Below are positions 8,841 through 17,947 of a DNA stretch of 64,000 bases, piece after piece; positions within the stretch are counted from its first letter, which is position 1, and every line of letters begins with the position of its first letter. Below the pieces are notes generated by a model, which ran no database searches, was not told where the DNA came from, and was given only the letters and a program-made list of their open reading frames with translations. The translations under genes were made by a program, and so were the position numbers. Origin of the DNA: Pseudomonadota bacterium (lineage in GTDB: Bacteria > Desulfobacterota > Binatia > Binatales > Binataceae); assembly GCA_021323945.1 (NCBI GenBank), contig JAJPKA010000020.1, positions 372,001 to 436,000 on the forward strand, written 5' to 3'.

Positions 8841-8917
8841 AAGCTCGTCCCTGGCCGAAGTAGGGCTTGTGCTCCGTTGGCCGAACCGGCCTCGTCTGCG
8901 TCCCGGCTCGCTCGGCG

Positions 8918-9595
8918 TCATTGCATCATGGCGTCCCAACCTCGCCAGTAAAGCTCCGCCATGCAACGCGCCTCCACGAGAAATTCCTGCCGATCACGAT
9001 CGTCCACCAGTAGACGGTCCACCAGTTTTCTCCCGGTCTTGGCGTGTTCGCGATCGGCTTCGATGTGGCCGGAGAAAAAGCGCAGCGCTTGCGGTTTCAA
9101 CCCATAATGAGTTTCCAGACCACTAAGCATCTTTGCGCAGGCATCCGAGAATCCGCCTTCGAGAATGCCCAGCACACCGGAATATTTGACTTTCTGGCTC
9201 ATCAGAAGCCAGAAGTAGGCATTGACCGCTCGCGCTGCTGGGGACGCTTGCGACCGTTCAAGCTCAGCACCAGGTAGGCCCAATCCCAGTTCCCAGAACT
9301 CGCGCAGGAGCATGGCGTGGCCCGCTGTATGAGTATAACCACCCATGGCTTCCTCAAAGAAATTCTCGGCCATCAGCGCAGCGCCTTCGACATCGAGCCG
9401 GCTCATGTTGATGAAACCCTGGGCGATGTACGGGCCCGAATCCCTGACGGTCATCTCATAATGCTCAACCGCGAAGCGTCTGAGATGATCGTGCGAGGCC
9501 TTTCCCTCGTTCACCAGCTTCACCAAGGGATGGCGTGCGATGCTGTATTCGGCCGCAATCTTTTCGACCTCGCCCCAGAAAGTCTCAGTGTTCAT
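8918..9595 (-). CDS. heme-oxygenase-like di-iron oxidase (HOLDO/PqqC-like) protein, copy 2
   Basis: 225 aa from the ATG at 9595, with GGAG 8 bases upstream; a longer frame exists but its extension is lysine and arginine rich and unsupported. The ligand pattern expected for HOLDO proteins is complete: Glu82 and His89 (EEAMGGYTH), Glu146 (LEGGFS), His177-x3-Asp181-x2-His184 (HIEADREH). Spacing is nearly that of Chlamydia CADD (Glu81, His88, Glu142, His174, Asp178, His181). This argues for a metal-dependent oxidase rather than a cofactorless PqqC. It alternates with luciferase-like genes, which may provide or use the same intermediates. Reaction unknown. Confidence 0.82.
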   Translation of the reverse strand: MNTETFWGEVEKIAAEYSIARHPLVKLVNEGKASHDHLRRFAVEHYEMTVRDSGPYIAQGFINMSRLDVEGAALMAENFFEEAMGGYTHTAGHAMLLREFWELGLGLPGAELERSQASPAARAVNAYFWLLMSQKVKYSGVLGILEGGFSDACAKMLSGLETHYGLKPQALRFFSGHIEADREHAKTGRKLVDRLLVDDRDRQEFLVEARCMAELYWRGWDAMMQ

Positions 9596-9685
9596 AGACC
9601 ATCTCCACTTGCTTAGCTTTTTCCGTCTGGACTGATTCCTTCGTGTCGCTGATTCCGTGTCTTTGCACGGCACCTAGTTGCGGCC

Positions 9686-10756
9686 TTATTTCCGGGCGTG
9701 GTTCGCGGCTGTGCAATGCGGCATAACGTGGCGAGCAAAGCGTTCGAGTGAAGCGATCACCCGCTCACGGCCGAGGCCGCCGAAATCCGCCAAGAGCCCC
9801 AACTGGGTCACACCCATTGCCTCGAGCTGGCGGATCCGCTTGAGGCACTGCTCCGGGTCGCCAAAAATCACACGCTCCGGATAAAGCATTCCCTCGTAGT
9901 CCATCATGGCTGACAGGCCTTCGCGCAGACGCGCGTAACGCCGATACTGTTCTGAGTAAGCAGCTTCGCGATTCGCTTCGGCGGCAGTCGCCAGATAGCG
10001 CAGCATCGCCGCTCGCGGCTCCTCGCGAGCCTTATCGGGGCTTTCGCCGCAATAAAAATGATAAACCGCCAGAATTTCCGGCTCGCTGGCGAAGCCGGCC
10101 GCCGAGCGTGCACAACGGAACGTGCAAAGATTGTCAACCAGCGTCTGAGGGTGCGGCACCGCGTAGGGGACGATCATTAAGTTGTGTCCCTTTCTTCCGG
10201 TCCATTCGAACGATTCCGGCGTGAAGATGCACGCCACAAAAATCGGCGGCAGTCGTTGGACCGGTCGTGGAAAAATCTGAAGATCATGAACTCGACGGAA
10301 CCGGCCGTTATGCGAAAACCGCTCACAGCTCCAGGCTTTCAGAATGATGTCGTGCGCCTCTTCGAACAGAGCACGGCTGTCCGCCATGTCTCGTTCGAAC
10401 GCGTCGTATTCCATTTTCTGGAAACCCCGACCGATGCCGAACTCCAGTCGCCCGCCCGACAGACAATCGAGCATGGCGAACTCCTCCGCCACTCTTACCG
10501 GATCCTGCAGTGGTAGCAGCACAATTCCTGAACCAATGCGGAGCCGCCGAGTACGCTGGGCAGCTGCCGCTCCGATTACCGGCACCGAAGGGAGGTGCCC
10601 GCCATAACGGTGGAAATGATGTTCGGCGAACCAAACGGCGTGAAAACCAAGCTTCTCCGCCAGTTCGGTCTCGGCGAGCATATCCTCGTAGAACTGGGCT
10701 TCACTCCCGTGATACTCCGGAAAAAACGTCGGCAAGTGAAATAATGAAAACTTCAT
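9686..10756 (-). CDS. bacterial luciferase-like flavin monooxygenase (LLM class)
   Basis: 356 aa from ATG 10756 (MKFSLFHLPTF). TIM-barrel LLM motifs: FHAVWFAEHHFHRYGG, RRLRIGSGIVLLPLQDPVRVAEE, LSGGRLEFGIGRGF and a C-terminal GDPEQCLKRI block used in this family for cofactor and dimer contacts. The EHHF motif and the length point to the LuxA-like, FMN or F420 monooxygenase branch rather than the short F420 reductase branch. It is followed 90 bases later by HOLDO copy 2. It is clearly related to the genes at 11067 and 12211, which suggests local duplication and specialisation. Substrate unknown. Confidence 0.86.
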   Translation of the reverse strand: MKFSLFHLPTFFPEYHGSEAQFYEDMLAETELAEKLGFHAVWFAEHHFHRYGGHLPSVPVIGAAAAQRTRRLRIGSGIVLLPLQDPVRVAEEFAMLDCLSGGRLEFGIGRGFQKMEYDAFERDMADSRALFEEAHDIILKAWSCERFSHNGRFRRVHDLQIFPRPVQRLPPIFVACIFTPESFEWTGRKGHNLMIVPYAVPHPQTLVDNLCTFRCARSAAGFASEPEILAVYHFYCGESPDKAREEPRAAMLRYLATAAEANREAAYSEQYRRYARLREGLSAMMDYEGMLYPERVIFGDPEQCLKRIRQLEAMGVTQLGLLADFGGLGRERVIASLERFARHVMPHCTAANHARK

Positions 10757-11066
10757 GTCAATCGCTTCAGCCGCTCTCAGCGGCACCCGCCCTTCTGTGG
10801 GCAATTGTCGGCGTCGAGGCGAATTCGGCCTTCTCTAACGCTGATCGCCGGTCCGGAGCGTCTGCGTTCTCCAAGATTGGCGCCTTACGCTGCTGCATAC
10901 CTCGACCTCGGGACCTCAGAGGCCGGCATAATCAAGCTGCATGGGGTTTTCAGTTTTTGAATTGCCGCTTGACGGTCGTGACCCACAAGGTTTTGGTCGG
11001 AACAGCGTGGCCGAGCTGGCAAACGATGTACGGTGTTTCATCGCCTGGGCTCCTGAGCCGCATTTA
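10757..11066. other. 310-base intergenic gap in the minus-strand catabolic run
   Basis: Small open frames here have no ribosome-binding site or family resemblance. The gap may hold a promoter for the luciferase-HOLDO-LigAB-HpaB run, but I see no convincing -35/-10 pair or palindrome. Confidence 0.4.
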
Positions 11067-12161
11067 TCAAGCGCGATTGGTTTCGCTCGCAGCTGCCTCT
11101 CGACCGGTTTCGAACACTGGCATCACATACTTGGCAAAGCGCTCGAGCGACTTCACCACCAAGTCGTGCGGTTCCCCTCCCTGAGCCACCTCGAATATCA
11201 GATAGTCAACGCCGTAGTAATCCTGCGCCCATTTAATGTGCTCGATAATGTATTCGGGATCGCCGATCATCAGCAGCCGCGCTTTCTCCAGGTCTTCGTA
11301 AGTCTTGCCTCCGAAGACGCGCGACACGCCCCCGCCGTAATGCTCGAAGGCCTTTGAGGTGTGTGGGCTGCGTTGGTCAAGCTCGCTGAAAAACTTGAAA
11401 TACTGCAGTGCGTAGCGGCCGCCTTCCCGCCGGGCCTCCTCGTTGCTCGCGCCGCAATAAAGCTGGTAGACGCCGGACACCTCTCTGGTCCGCGGATCGT
11501 GGCCGTGCTCGACCAATGTCTGTCGGTAGAGCTGAATAATATTGCGCACCTTTTCGGCAGCGGGAACGAATAATCCGGTAGACAGATGGAATCCGCACTT
11601 TCCGGCCCAAATCGCGCTTTCCGGTGTCAGCACAGCCGAGGCGTAGATAGGTGGATGCGGTTGTTGCAGCGGTTTGGGAAAGAAGGTGTAGTCGCGCAGT
11701 TGCCAGAACTTTCCCTCGTAGGAAAACGGTCCCGTCGAGGTCCAAGCCTTTACGATGATGTCGGTGCCTTCATGGTAACGAGCATGGTTCTCGTCCTCGC
11801 TGATGCCAAATATCTCGTGGGAGTATTTGAGGAAGCCGCGCCCGATGCCATATTCAAGCCGTCCACCGGAAAGAACATCCAGCATCGCATATTCCTCGGC
11901 CAACCTAATCGGATGGTTTAAGGGAACGAGCGAGACCCCCGTGCCGAGCTTGATCCTTTTCGTGCGGTCCGCCGCCGCCATCGCGATGACCGGCGGCGAG
12001 CCGAACGAATACCCGGAATAATGGTGCTCCCCAAACCAAACCGAACTGAAGCCGAGTTGTTCCTCGAGCTGCACTTGCTCCAGAATCTGGCCGTAATAGC
12101 GCGACGCCGAACCGTGGACTTCCGGATAATAGTCGGTGTTGTACAAGATGCCGAACCTCAT
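11067..12161 (-). CDS. bacterial luciferase-like flavin monooxygenase (LLM class)
   Basis: 364 aa, start ATG 12161 with AGAGGAG upstream. Motifs: FSSVWFGEHHYSGY, RIKLGTGVSLVPLNHPIRLAEEYAM, LSGGRLEYGIGRGFLK and the GDPEYIIEHIKWA C-terminal segment. Closely resembles the neighbours at 9686 and 12211. LLM enzymes use reduced flavin or F420 for oxygenation or hydride transfer; here the co-located di-iron monooxygenases and ring-cleavage genes suggest a role in degrading a hydrophobic or cyclic compound. The exact reaction is not readable. It has no obvious regulatory site of its own and lies 49 bases downstream of the next LLM gene. Confidence 0.86.
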   Translation of the reverse strand: MRFGILYNTDYYPEVHGSASRYYGQILEQVQLEEQLGFSSVWFGEHHYSGYSFGSPPVIAMAAADRTKRIKLGTGVSLVPLNHPIRLAEEYAMLDVLSGGRLEYGIGRGFLKYSHEIFGISEDENHARYHEGTDIIVKAWTSTGPFSYEGKFWQLRDYTFFPKPLQQPHPPIYASAVLTPESAIWAGKCGFHLSTGLFVPAAEKVRNIIQLYRQTLVEHGHDPRTREVSGVYQLYCGASNEEARREGGRYALQYFKFFSELDQRSPHTSKAFEHYGGGVSRVFGGKTYEDLEKARLLMIGDPEYIIEHIKWAQDYYGVDYLIFEVAQGGEPHDLVVKSLERFAKYVMPVFETGREAAASETNRA

Positions 12162-12210
12162 AATCGACTCCTCTTCCCACTAGTCGAGCAACAGTTTTCG
12201 CCCGAAAAGG

Positions 12211-13383
12211 CTAGTCCATGAATTCCGGCATGACTTTGGTCCCGAACGTCTCGAGTTGGTTCTTTACCTCATGTATCGGCAGGTAACCTTGATCGCACAG
12301 CCACAGAAAGTATTCAGGGTTCATCTGTTCCTGAACCAGCGACATCTTGCGGCGAATGTCATCCACCGTGCCCACAAAGGCTATTCCGCTGTCGATGTAC
12401 GGTTCGATCACGTCGGGAATGGTCTGCGGTTGAAACTTTGAATGGAAATTACGAAAGAGAAACACTGAGCCGTTGTGCGCGCTCTCGAGAGCTGCGGCAT
12501 AGCTCTCGCCGAGGTTGATCATCCGACACAACCCGACACTTCGGCCTAGTTGCAGCGAGCGTCCCGATTTGGCCGCTTCCTCGGCATAGATGCGCGCGCC
12601 ATTTATTGCCATGTCCGGGAAGGGAAGAAAGATAATCGGTATTACTCCCTCGCGCGCTGCCCATCTGATAGTGCCTTCGCTTACAGTAAGCGCCTGAAAC
12701 AGGGGCGGATGAGGCTTCTGGTAGGTCTTGGGAACCGGAGAGATCCGGCGCAACCGGTGTTTTTCGTCCAATTCGCCAGGCGCCCCGAACCGCTCGGTCG
12801 CTTCCCAGGCTAGCCATTCGTGTCCTTCGCTGGGGCAGGGAACCTGGTAGTATTTACCCTTGAAAGCGAACGGCTCATCACGCCAGCACAGCTTGACGAC
12901 CTGGAACAGCTCCTCGAAGACTTCGCGATTATGCTGCTCGGCCGCGGGACCTAGTACCGACGGCTGCGCGCCGTAATGCTGTCCCAACACGTTGACCCAC
13001 CGCGGGAAAAAACCGCGGGCGAACCCGACGATCACGCGTCCCTGGCTCATCTGATCGGCCCAGGCGACATCGCATGCCAGACGAATCGGATCCCACGTTG
13101 GCAACACAAACCCCAAAGGGCCGACCTTAATGCGCTTTGTTTTGGACAGGAGGTTGAGGAGATGTGGCGTTGGGGTGGAACCGGCCTCCATTCCTTCGGT
13201 ATAAAAATGATGCTCTGAGAAGGTGACGGCCTCGAAGCCGAGCTCCTCGGCCATCTGGGTTAGCTCAAGCATCTCCTGCAGCATTTGCTGAACCTTGTCC
13301 GTCCGATGTGCAATCGGGCGCAGGCGCTCCCGTTCGGTGGGAGAGGCCGGAACCACCGGATTGATGTGCAGCATGAATTTCAT
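12211..13383 (-). CDS. bacterial luciferase-like flavin monooxygenase (LLM class, long form)
   Basis: 390 aa, start ATG 13383 preceded by GAGGGA. LLM features: FEAVTFSEHHFYTEG, RIKVGPLGFVLPTWDPIRLACD, SQGRVIVGFARGFFPRWV, and a TYQKPHPPLFQALTVSEGTIRWA region. It is longer than its two downstream relatives, with insertions around residues 140-200. It directly follows the TetR gene by 168 bases, so it may be the first structural gene under that repressor. Specific substrate unknown; a flavin-dependent monooxygenase role is the family default. Confidence 0.85.
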   Translation of the reverse strand: MKFMLHINPVVPASPTERERLRPIAHRTDKVQQMLQEMLELTQMAEELGFEAVTFSEHHFYTEGMEAGSTPTPHLLNLLSKTKRIKVGPLGFVLPTWDPIRLACDVAWADQMSQGRVIVGFARGFFPRWVNVLGQHYGAQPSVLGPAAEQHNREVFEELFQVVKLCWRDEPFAFKGKYYQVPCPSEGHEWLAWEATERFGAPGELDEKHRLRRISPVPKTYQKPHPPLFQALTVSEGTIRWAAREGVIPIIFLPFPDMAINGARIYAEEAAKSGRSLQLGRSVGLCRMINLGESYAAALESAHNGSVFLFRNFHSKFQPQTIPDVIEPYIDSGIAFVGTVDDIRRKMSLVQEQMNPEYFLWLCDQGYLPIHEVKNQLETFGTKVMPEFMD

Positions 13384-13551
13384 CGTGTCTCGATCCCTCG
13401 TCGCCTACCGGCTCTGCCCTTTTTGCAACCCATCGTAAGAGCGCCGGGACTGCGGCTTACTCAGCAGCTGCCAAACACATCGATTAGACCGGGGTTGTCC
13501 AGGGCGAAGTCGAGTGCCTCCTGGCAGATTTATGGATTGCCGTTTCGCACT

Positions 13552-14370
13552 TTAATAACAGCGTGCCCGAGTCGTTCTGCGCGAATCGTCGAGCGTCTCC
13601 TTAAGATCTTCGTGCAACATCGAAGCTGGCGAACCCGAAAAATCTCGAATACTCGTTTGGTGCCGTCGCCCTCGCCTCAAGGAGCCGGCTTTAACCTCGC
13701 GGCTCTGCTCGTTGTGCTCCAGCATCGCGAGCAGCAGAGGACGCAGGAACCGAATATATTGGTCGACCGAATCCATCGCTGGCACGAAAACCCAGCGGCG
13801 CAGTGCCCAGGCGTGCCCGAGCACCATGACGTTATGGGCTTTTAACTCGAGCGAACCTGGGGCGAATCGTCCGCGTTCGACGCCGTACTGGATCGCTTGG
13901 AGCAGAATCTGCTGAACTCGCCGTTCGCGCTCCTTCAATGCTTCCCTGGCGCTTTTGTTGAGTGATTTGGTTTCCTGATAAGCGAGCAAAATAAAATGTC
14001 GCAGTTCGTGCACGGCTCGCATGAACGTGTCGAACACCGCGCTGAACACGGCTACAGGGTCGGCGTTCCCGTTGGCGGTTTCCTTGAACTGTCGTTGGAG
14101 CGCCTCGACCATTTGCCGCTCGGCCCGCTCCTGCTGATGAGTGATGATGTGGACCAGTATCTGCTCCTTGTCCTCGAAGTAAGTGAATAGCGCCCCCGTG
14201 CTGATACCCGCCTGTTGGGCTATCGCCCGGGTTGTGGTGCCATGGAAGCCGTCTCTGAGGAACAGCGTGAGGGCGACTGCGCATATCTCCTCCCGCCTTT
14301 CCTCGAGCAGGACTCGGTCGCGAACAAGAGAGCCTTGGCGTTTTCTGGTTTGTAAGACTTTGCGAGCCAT
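13552..14370 (-). CDS. TetR/AcrR family transcriptional regulator
   Basis: 272 aa. The N-terminal helix-turn-helix is classic: FLRDGFHGTTTRAIAQQAG then STGALFTYFEDKEQIL at about residues 38-72. The C-terminal ligand domain is less conserved, as usual, with an extra basic tail of about 60 residues (REVKAGSLRRGRRHQ) that is longer than the typical 200-residue family member and could be disordered. A perfect palindrome at 14376-14389, six bases upstream of the ATG, is a likely operator for autoregulation. It is placed between the CaiB/BaiF fusion and the luciferase-like genes, all in the same direction, so it probably governs the downstream catabolic run. Confidence 0.88.
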   Translation of the reverse strand: MARKVLQTRKRQGSLVRDRVLLEERREEICAVALTLFLRDGFHGTTTRAIAQQAGISTGALFTYFEDKEQILVHIITHQQERAERQMVEALQRQFKETANGNADPVAVFSAVFDTFMRAVHELRHFILLAYQETKSLNKSAREALKERERRVQQILLQAIQYGVERGRFAPGSLELKAHNVMVLGHAWALRRWVFVPAMDSVDQYIRFLRPLLLAMLEHNEQSREVKAGSLRRGRRHQTSIRDFSGSPASMLHEDLKETLDDSRRTTRARCY

Positions 14371-14375
14371 GTGAC

Positions 14376-14389
14376 TGAGCGCCCGCTCA
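14376..14389 (-). promoter_or_regulatory. palindromic operator candidate upstream of the TetR gene
   Basis: A perfect 14-base palindrome, TGAGCGGGCGCTCA on the minus strand, starts 6 bases before the TetR ATG. A TTGACA hexamer (14414-14419) lies 24 bases upstream, so the palindrome would sit over or just after a weak -10 (around 14390-14396). This is the usual layout for TetR autorepression. Binding is inferred, not shown. Confidence 0.6.
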
Positions 14390-14413
14390 ACATTCGATCA
14401 AAAACCGGCTCCC

Positions 14414-14419
14414 TGTCAA
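14414..14419 (-). promoter_or_regulatory. -35 element candidate for the TetR gene
   Basis: A perfect TTGACA on the minus strand upstream of the TetR gene. The -10 at 17-18 bases spacing (GAATGT or CGAATG) is poor, consistent with a weak or regulated promoter. Confidence 0.4.
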
Positions 14420-14487
14420 GTCCCGCTACAGGGGCGCTAACCCAAAACTGCCCCAGACCGTTGGGTGAGAGCCGACTTCGCCTCACC

Positions 14488-16893
14488 TCAGTACAAAACC
14501 CGCTCACGCTTGAGGCGTTCGATCTCGTCTTTCTCGTACCCCAGCAGTTCACTCATGACCCAGTCCGTATGCTGTCCAAGGAGTGGCGCGGGAGAGTGCA
14601 CGCCGTTGGGCCCGTTGGTAAGCCGCCATTGGACGCCCGCGTGGGTGCGCACGCCAACCTCCGGATGGGGCAAACGAGCGAAGAAGCCGCGCTCGTTCAA
14701 ATGGACGTCCTCCGCAAGGTCGCGGCTGTTCATCGACGGAAACGCGGCGACGCCTGCTTGCTGCAGCAGGTGCGTCACTTCCCATTTGGTGCGGGTACGG
14801 GTCCACGAGCTCAGAAGAGCTGTCAGTTCATCCTCGTTGGTTTTGCGACCCGCCACATCCGAAAACCGTTGGTCGTTGGCCAGCTCCGGCATGCCCGTAG
14901 CGGCGCACAGCCGTCGCCACTCATCGTCGTTGCCGCATGCGATCGTTACCCATTCATCGTTGCCCGCACAGGGAAAGCAATCATGGGGCGCCATGATCGC
15001 GTCGCGGTTCCCGATTCTGGGCGGCTCAACCCCGTTCATCGCGTACTCCATCCAGCCTTCAGGCGTCAGGGCAGCCATCGCTTCCAACAAGGAAACATCG
15101 ATGTACTGCCCGCGACCGCTACGTGCGCGCATCGCGAGCGCAGCGCAGATTGCTACCGCTGCGTGGATGCCCCCGTTGGGATCACCGTACGAGATGCCAA
15201 CCTCCTGGGGCGAGCCGCCGACGTAGCCTGTAAGCGATGACAGACCACTCATTGCAACAATCGCCGGACCGTATCCCATGTAGCCCTTGTACGGACCGGT
15301 GTGGCCGAAGCCTGAGATCGACGCCGCAATAATGTCGGGTTTGATCTTTTTCAAGTCCTCGTATGCGAGCCCAAGTCGCTCCATTACGCCGGTGGCAAAG
15401 TTGTCGAGCACGACGTCGCACTTGCTAATCAACTGTTTGGCAATGGCGATTGCCTCGGGTCTGCGCAGGTTAAGCAGCAGGCTTTTCTTGCCCTGATTCC
15501 ATTGGTTGAAATAGCCACAGCGATTCGGACCAGGTTCCATGTCGGTCGGATAAATCGGAAGTCGACGACCAAGGTCGAGACGAGTATGAGACTCAATTTT
15601 AATGACCTCGGCCCCGAGGTGGGCTAGCAACATGCCGCAGAACGGCCCCGCCCACGCCCAGCTGAAGTCGGCCACGCGCACTCCTTCGAGTGGTCGCCCA
15701 CCCGGCGCGCGTGATGAGGGCGCTCGCTCGCGCTCGCGATTGTTGCTGGCGAGCATCTGCGCCACCTCGTCGTCGTGTTGACCTTTGAGCGGCGCGGGCC
15801 GGGTGATGTTCCACGCCCCGCCGCTAATTCGATAAGGTGCCCCGGGCTGCAGCAGTCTGCCCACACGTGGGTGTGTGACTTCGACAAAGAAGCCGCGCTC
15901 CTTGAGTTGGCGCTCGTTGGCGAGTGAAGCCATCGATGATACCGGGACCATGCAGATGCGCTTTGCCTGCGCGGCTCGGAACAGTTCGTCCACCGTCCAA
16001 GTTCTGGTCCATTCTTCAATATAAATCCTGAGCACGTCGGAGTTTTCCGAGCGTTTGTAGCCGTCGGCAAAGATTTCCCATTCCGCCCATTCAGGATTCC
16101 CCATTAACTCCATTAGGCGCTGCCATTGGTCCGCTTCGGCTACCACGATGAAGATCGTTCCGTCGCGGCACGGAAAGAAGCCCCATGGATAGAGCAGCCG
16201 TCGTCCGAGCCGTGAAGCAACCTGGCCCGCGTAGGTGAAGTGGACGAAATTCTGCTCCAGTAGCGATGCTACGGCTTCCTGTGAGGAAACGTCGATATGC
16301 TCGCCCTCGCCCGAGCGTAATGCTCGGAAATAGGCGGCGACAGAGGTCAAAGCAGCGACTAGGCCGGCCTGAAAATCAGCCTGATGACCCGCTGCCTTGA
16401 GCGGCGGCAGATCGGGACGGTCCGAGGAGTTAGGACTCAGCCAGGCCCAGCCTCCGCCATGCGCGATCGTCAGCTCATAAGCCGCATAGTCCCGGTAGGG
16501 CCCGGTGAGACCAAACGGCGTGATCGAGCACATCACAAGCGGCGGATTGATTTCACGCAAGCGGCTATAATCAAGTCCGAGCTCGTGCATGCGCCGCGGC
16601 GGATAGTTATGAATGAGAACATCGGCCCAACCAACCAGGCGTTCGAGCTTTCCATTTTGATCGGGCAAATCAAGTATCACACCGCGTTTGTTCGTGTTCA
16701 GATAGAGAAACAAGCCACTTTTCTCAGGATCAGGCTTGCCGCCGGGAAAAGGTCCGCGCGAGCGGGCGGCATCGCCCGCCGGCTCTTCTGCCTTGATAAC
16801 GTCCGCCCCGAGGTCGGCTAGAAGCTTACCGGCGTAGGCCGCTGCGACCATGTGGCCAAGCTCCAGGACGCGCATGCCTTCCAGTCCTGCCAT
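14488..16893 (-). CDS. tandem-fused CaiB/BaiF family class III CoA transferase
   Basis: 801 aa, about twice the length of a normal family member, made of two complete CaiB/BaiF domains: residues about 1-385 (GMRVLELGHMVAAAYAGKLLADLGADVIK) and about 395-801 (GVRVADFSWAWAGPFCGMLLAHLGAEVIK). Each half has an aspartate at the position of the acyl-anhydride nucleophile: HQADFQAG in the first and SYGDPNGG in the second. Class III transferases move CoA between carboxylic acids. Natural enzymes are interlocked dimers, so one chain may supply both subunits. It is 16 bases downstream of the reductase gene, hence co-transcribed with monooxygenase cluster 2. Substrate unknown. Confidence 0.9.
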   Translation of the reverse strand: MAGLEGMRVLELGHMVAAAYAGKLLADLGADVIKAEEPAGDAARSRGPFPGGKPDPEKSGLFLYLNTNKRGVILDLPDQNGKLERLVGWADVLIHNYPPRRMHELGLDYSRLREINPPLVMCSITPFGLTGPYRDYAAYELTIAHGGGWAWLSPNSSDRPDLPPLKAAGHQADFQAGLVAALTSVAAYFRALRSGEGEHIDVSSQEAVASLLEQNFVHFTYAGQVASRLGRRLLYPWGFFPCRDGTIFIVVAEADQWQRLMELMGNPEWAEWEIFADGYKRSENSDVLRIYIEEWTRTWTVDELFRAAQAKRICMVPVSSMASLANERQLKERGFFVEVTHPRVGRLLQPGAPYRISGGAWNITRPAPLKGQHDDEVAQMLASNNRERERAPSSRAPGGRPLEGVRVADFSWAWAGPFCGMLLAHLGAEVIKIESHTRLDLGRRLPIYPTDMEPGPNRCGYFNQWNQGKKSLLLNLRRPEAIAIAKQLISKCDVVLDNFATGVMERLGLAYEDLKKIKPDIIAASISGFGHTGPYKGYMGYGPAIVAMSGLSSLTGYVGGSPQEVGISYGDPNGGIHAAVAICAALAMRARSGRGQYIDVSLLEAMAALTPEGWMEYAMNGVEPPRIGNRDAIMAPHDCFPCAGNDEWVTIACGNDDEWRRLCAATGMPELANDQRFSDVAGRKTNEDELTALLSSWTRTRTKWEVTHLLQQAGVAAFPSMNSRDLAEDVHLNERGFFARLPHPEVGVRTHAGVQWRLTNGPNGVHSPAPLLGQHTDWVMSELLGYEKDEIERLKRERVLY

Positions 16894-16909
16894 CTGGGTC
16901 CCCCAATGC

Positions 16910-17947
16910 TTACCTTGCGTTATCAGCCTTGGTCACGAACTTGTCGTAGTAAATACGATCTTCGTTCACGCCGAGCTGTGCCAGAACTGCGAGCGCGGCG
17001 TCGATCATCGCGCTGGGTCCGCACAGGTAAGCTTCCCGTTCGCAAGCGTCGGGCACTTCCTGAGCGACCACCTCGGTGATAAGACCGGTCGCGCCTGTCC
17101 AATTGTCCTGTGCCGCTGGTTCGGAAAGGGCCGGTACAAAGCGAAAGGAGGGTAGCGACTTTTCGAAGCCGAACAGTTCATCCAACTGGAACAGGTCGCG
17201 TTTTGCCCGCGCGCCGTAGAAGAAAGTCACGGATCGTGCAATCTTTCTCTCCTTCATGTCTCGCAGTATCGAAAGCATCGGCGCCATGCCCGAACCACCG
17301 GCAATAAGCAGCGCGGGCCGCTCGGTTGGCCGCAGATAAAAGCCGCCATATGGCCCCTCGAGCGTCATGCGGTCGCCTGCTTTGACTCGTTGGCGGAGGT
17401 ATTCTGAAAACAGCCCGCCAGCCATCAGTTTCACCATCAGCTCAACTTCGGTGTTTCGGCTCGGTGGGTTCGCCATCGAGTACGCACGGGTTTCGCTGGT
17501 TCCCGGAACCAACACATCGACGTACTGTCCCGCTTTGAAGGAAATCTGCGCCGGTTTGACCAGTCCGAGCTTGAGTCCAACGATGTCGTGAGTCAGATAG
17601 TCGATCGCTGCAACCTCGGCGAGGAACTTCTCAATGGGCGCGCCGCCCTCAAGTTCCGACTCCTCGTAATCGGAAAGCTCGATCGCAATGTCGCCGAGCG
17701 GATAGGCGGAACAGAGCAGCGCCATCCCTTGCTCGCGCTCGAAGTCCATCAGGGCGAAAGTTGAAGCCTCTGACTGATCGACCTCGCCTTCGACGATGAG
17801 CGCCTTGCAGGTGCCGCAGCCGCCGTGCTTGCACCCGTATCGCAGATTGATTCCGTGGCGCAAGGCAGCGGCGAGGATAGTCTCGTCTTCGCCACAGGTG
17901 AACCGCTTATCAAACGGCAGGAGGGTGATCGTATACTCGTGCACCAT
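16910..17947 (-). CDS. NADH-dependent FAD/[2Fe-2S] reductase of the di-iron monooxygenase (MmoC/DmpP type)
   Basis: 345 aa. The N-terminal plant-type ferredoxin domain carries Cys39, Cys44, Cys47 and Cys79 (GCKHGGCGTC, LLCSAY). The FAD domain has RAYSMANPP and the NAD domain LLIAGGSGMAPMLSILR; the end (YLCGPSAMIDAALAVL) is the usual pyridine-nucleotide terminus. It passes electrons from NADH to the hydroxylase. It lies 112 bases downstream of the cluster 2 alpha gene and is the only such reductase in the window, so it may serve both hydroxylases. No Rieske ferredoxin gene of the TmoC type is present, which fits a three-component system. Confidence 0.92.
   Translation of the reverse strand: MVHEYTITLLPFDKRFTCGEDETILAAALRHGINLRYGCKHGGCGTCKALIVEGEVDQSEASTFALMDFEREQGMALLCSAYPLGDIAIELSDYEESELEGGAPIEKFLAEVAAIDYLTHDIVGLKLGLVKPAQISFKAGQYVDVLVPGTSETRAYSMANPPSRNTEVELMVKLMAGGLFSEYLRQRVKAGDRMTLEGPYGGFYLRPTERPALLIAGGSGMAPMLSILRDMKERKIARSVTFFYGARAKRDLFQLDELFGFEKSLPSFRFVPALSEPAAQDNWTGATGLITEVVAQEVPDACEREAYLCGPSAMIDAALAVLAQLGVNEDRIYYDKFVTKADNAR

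Noticed and set aside
10510-11184. Plus-strand open frame of 224 codons
   Set aside because: Antisense to a luciferase-like gene for much of its length; composition is not protein-like.
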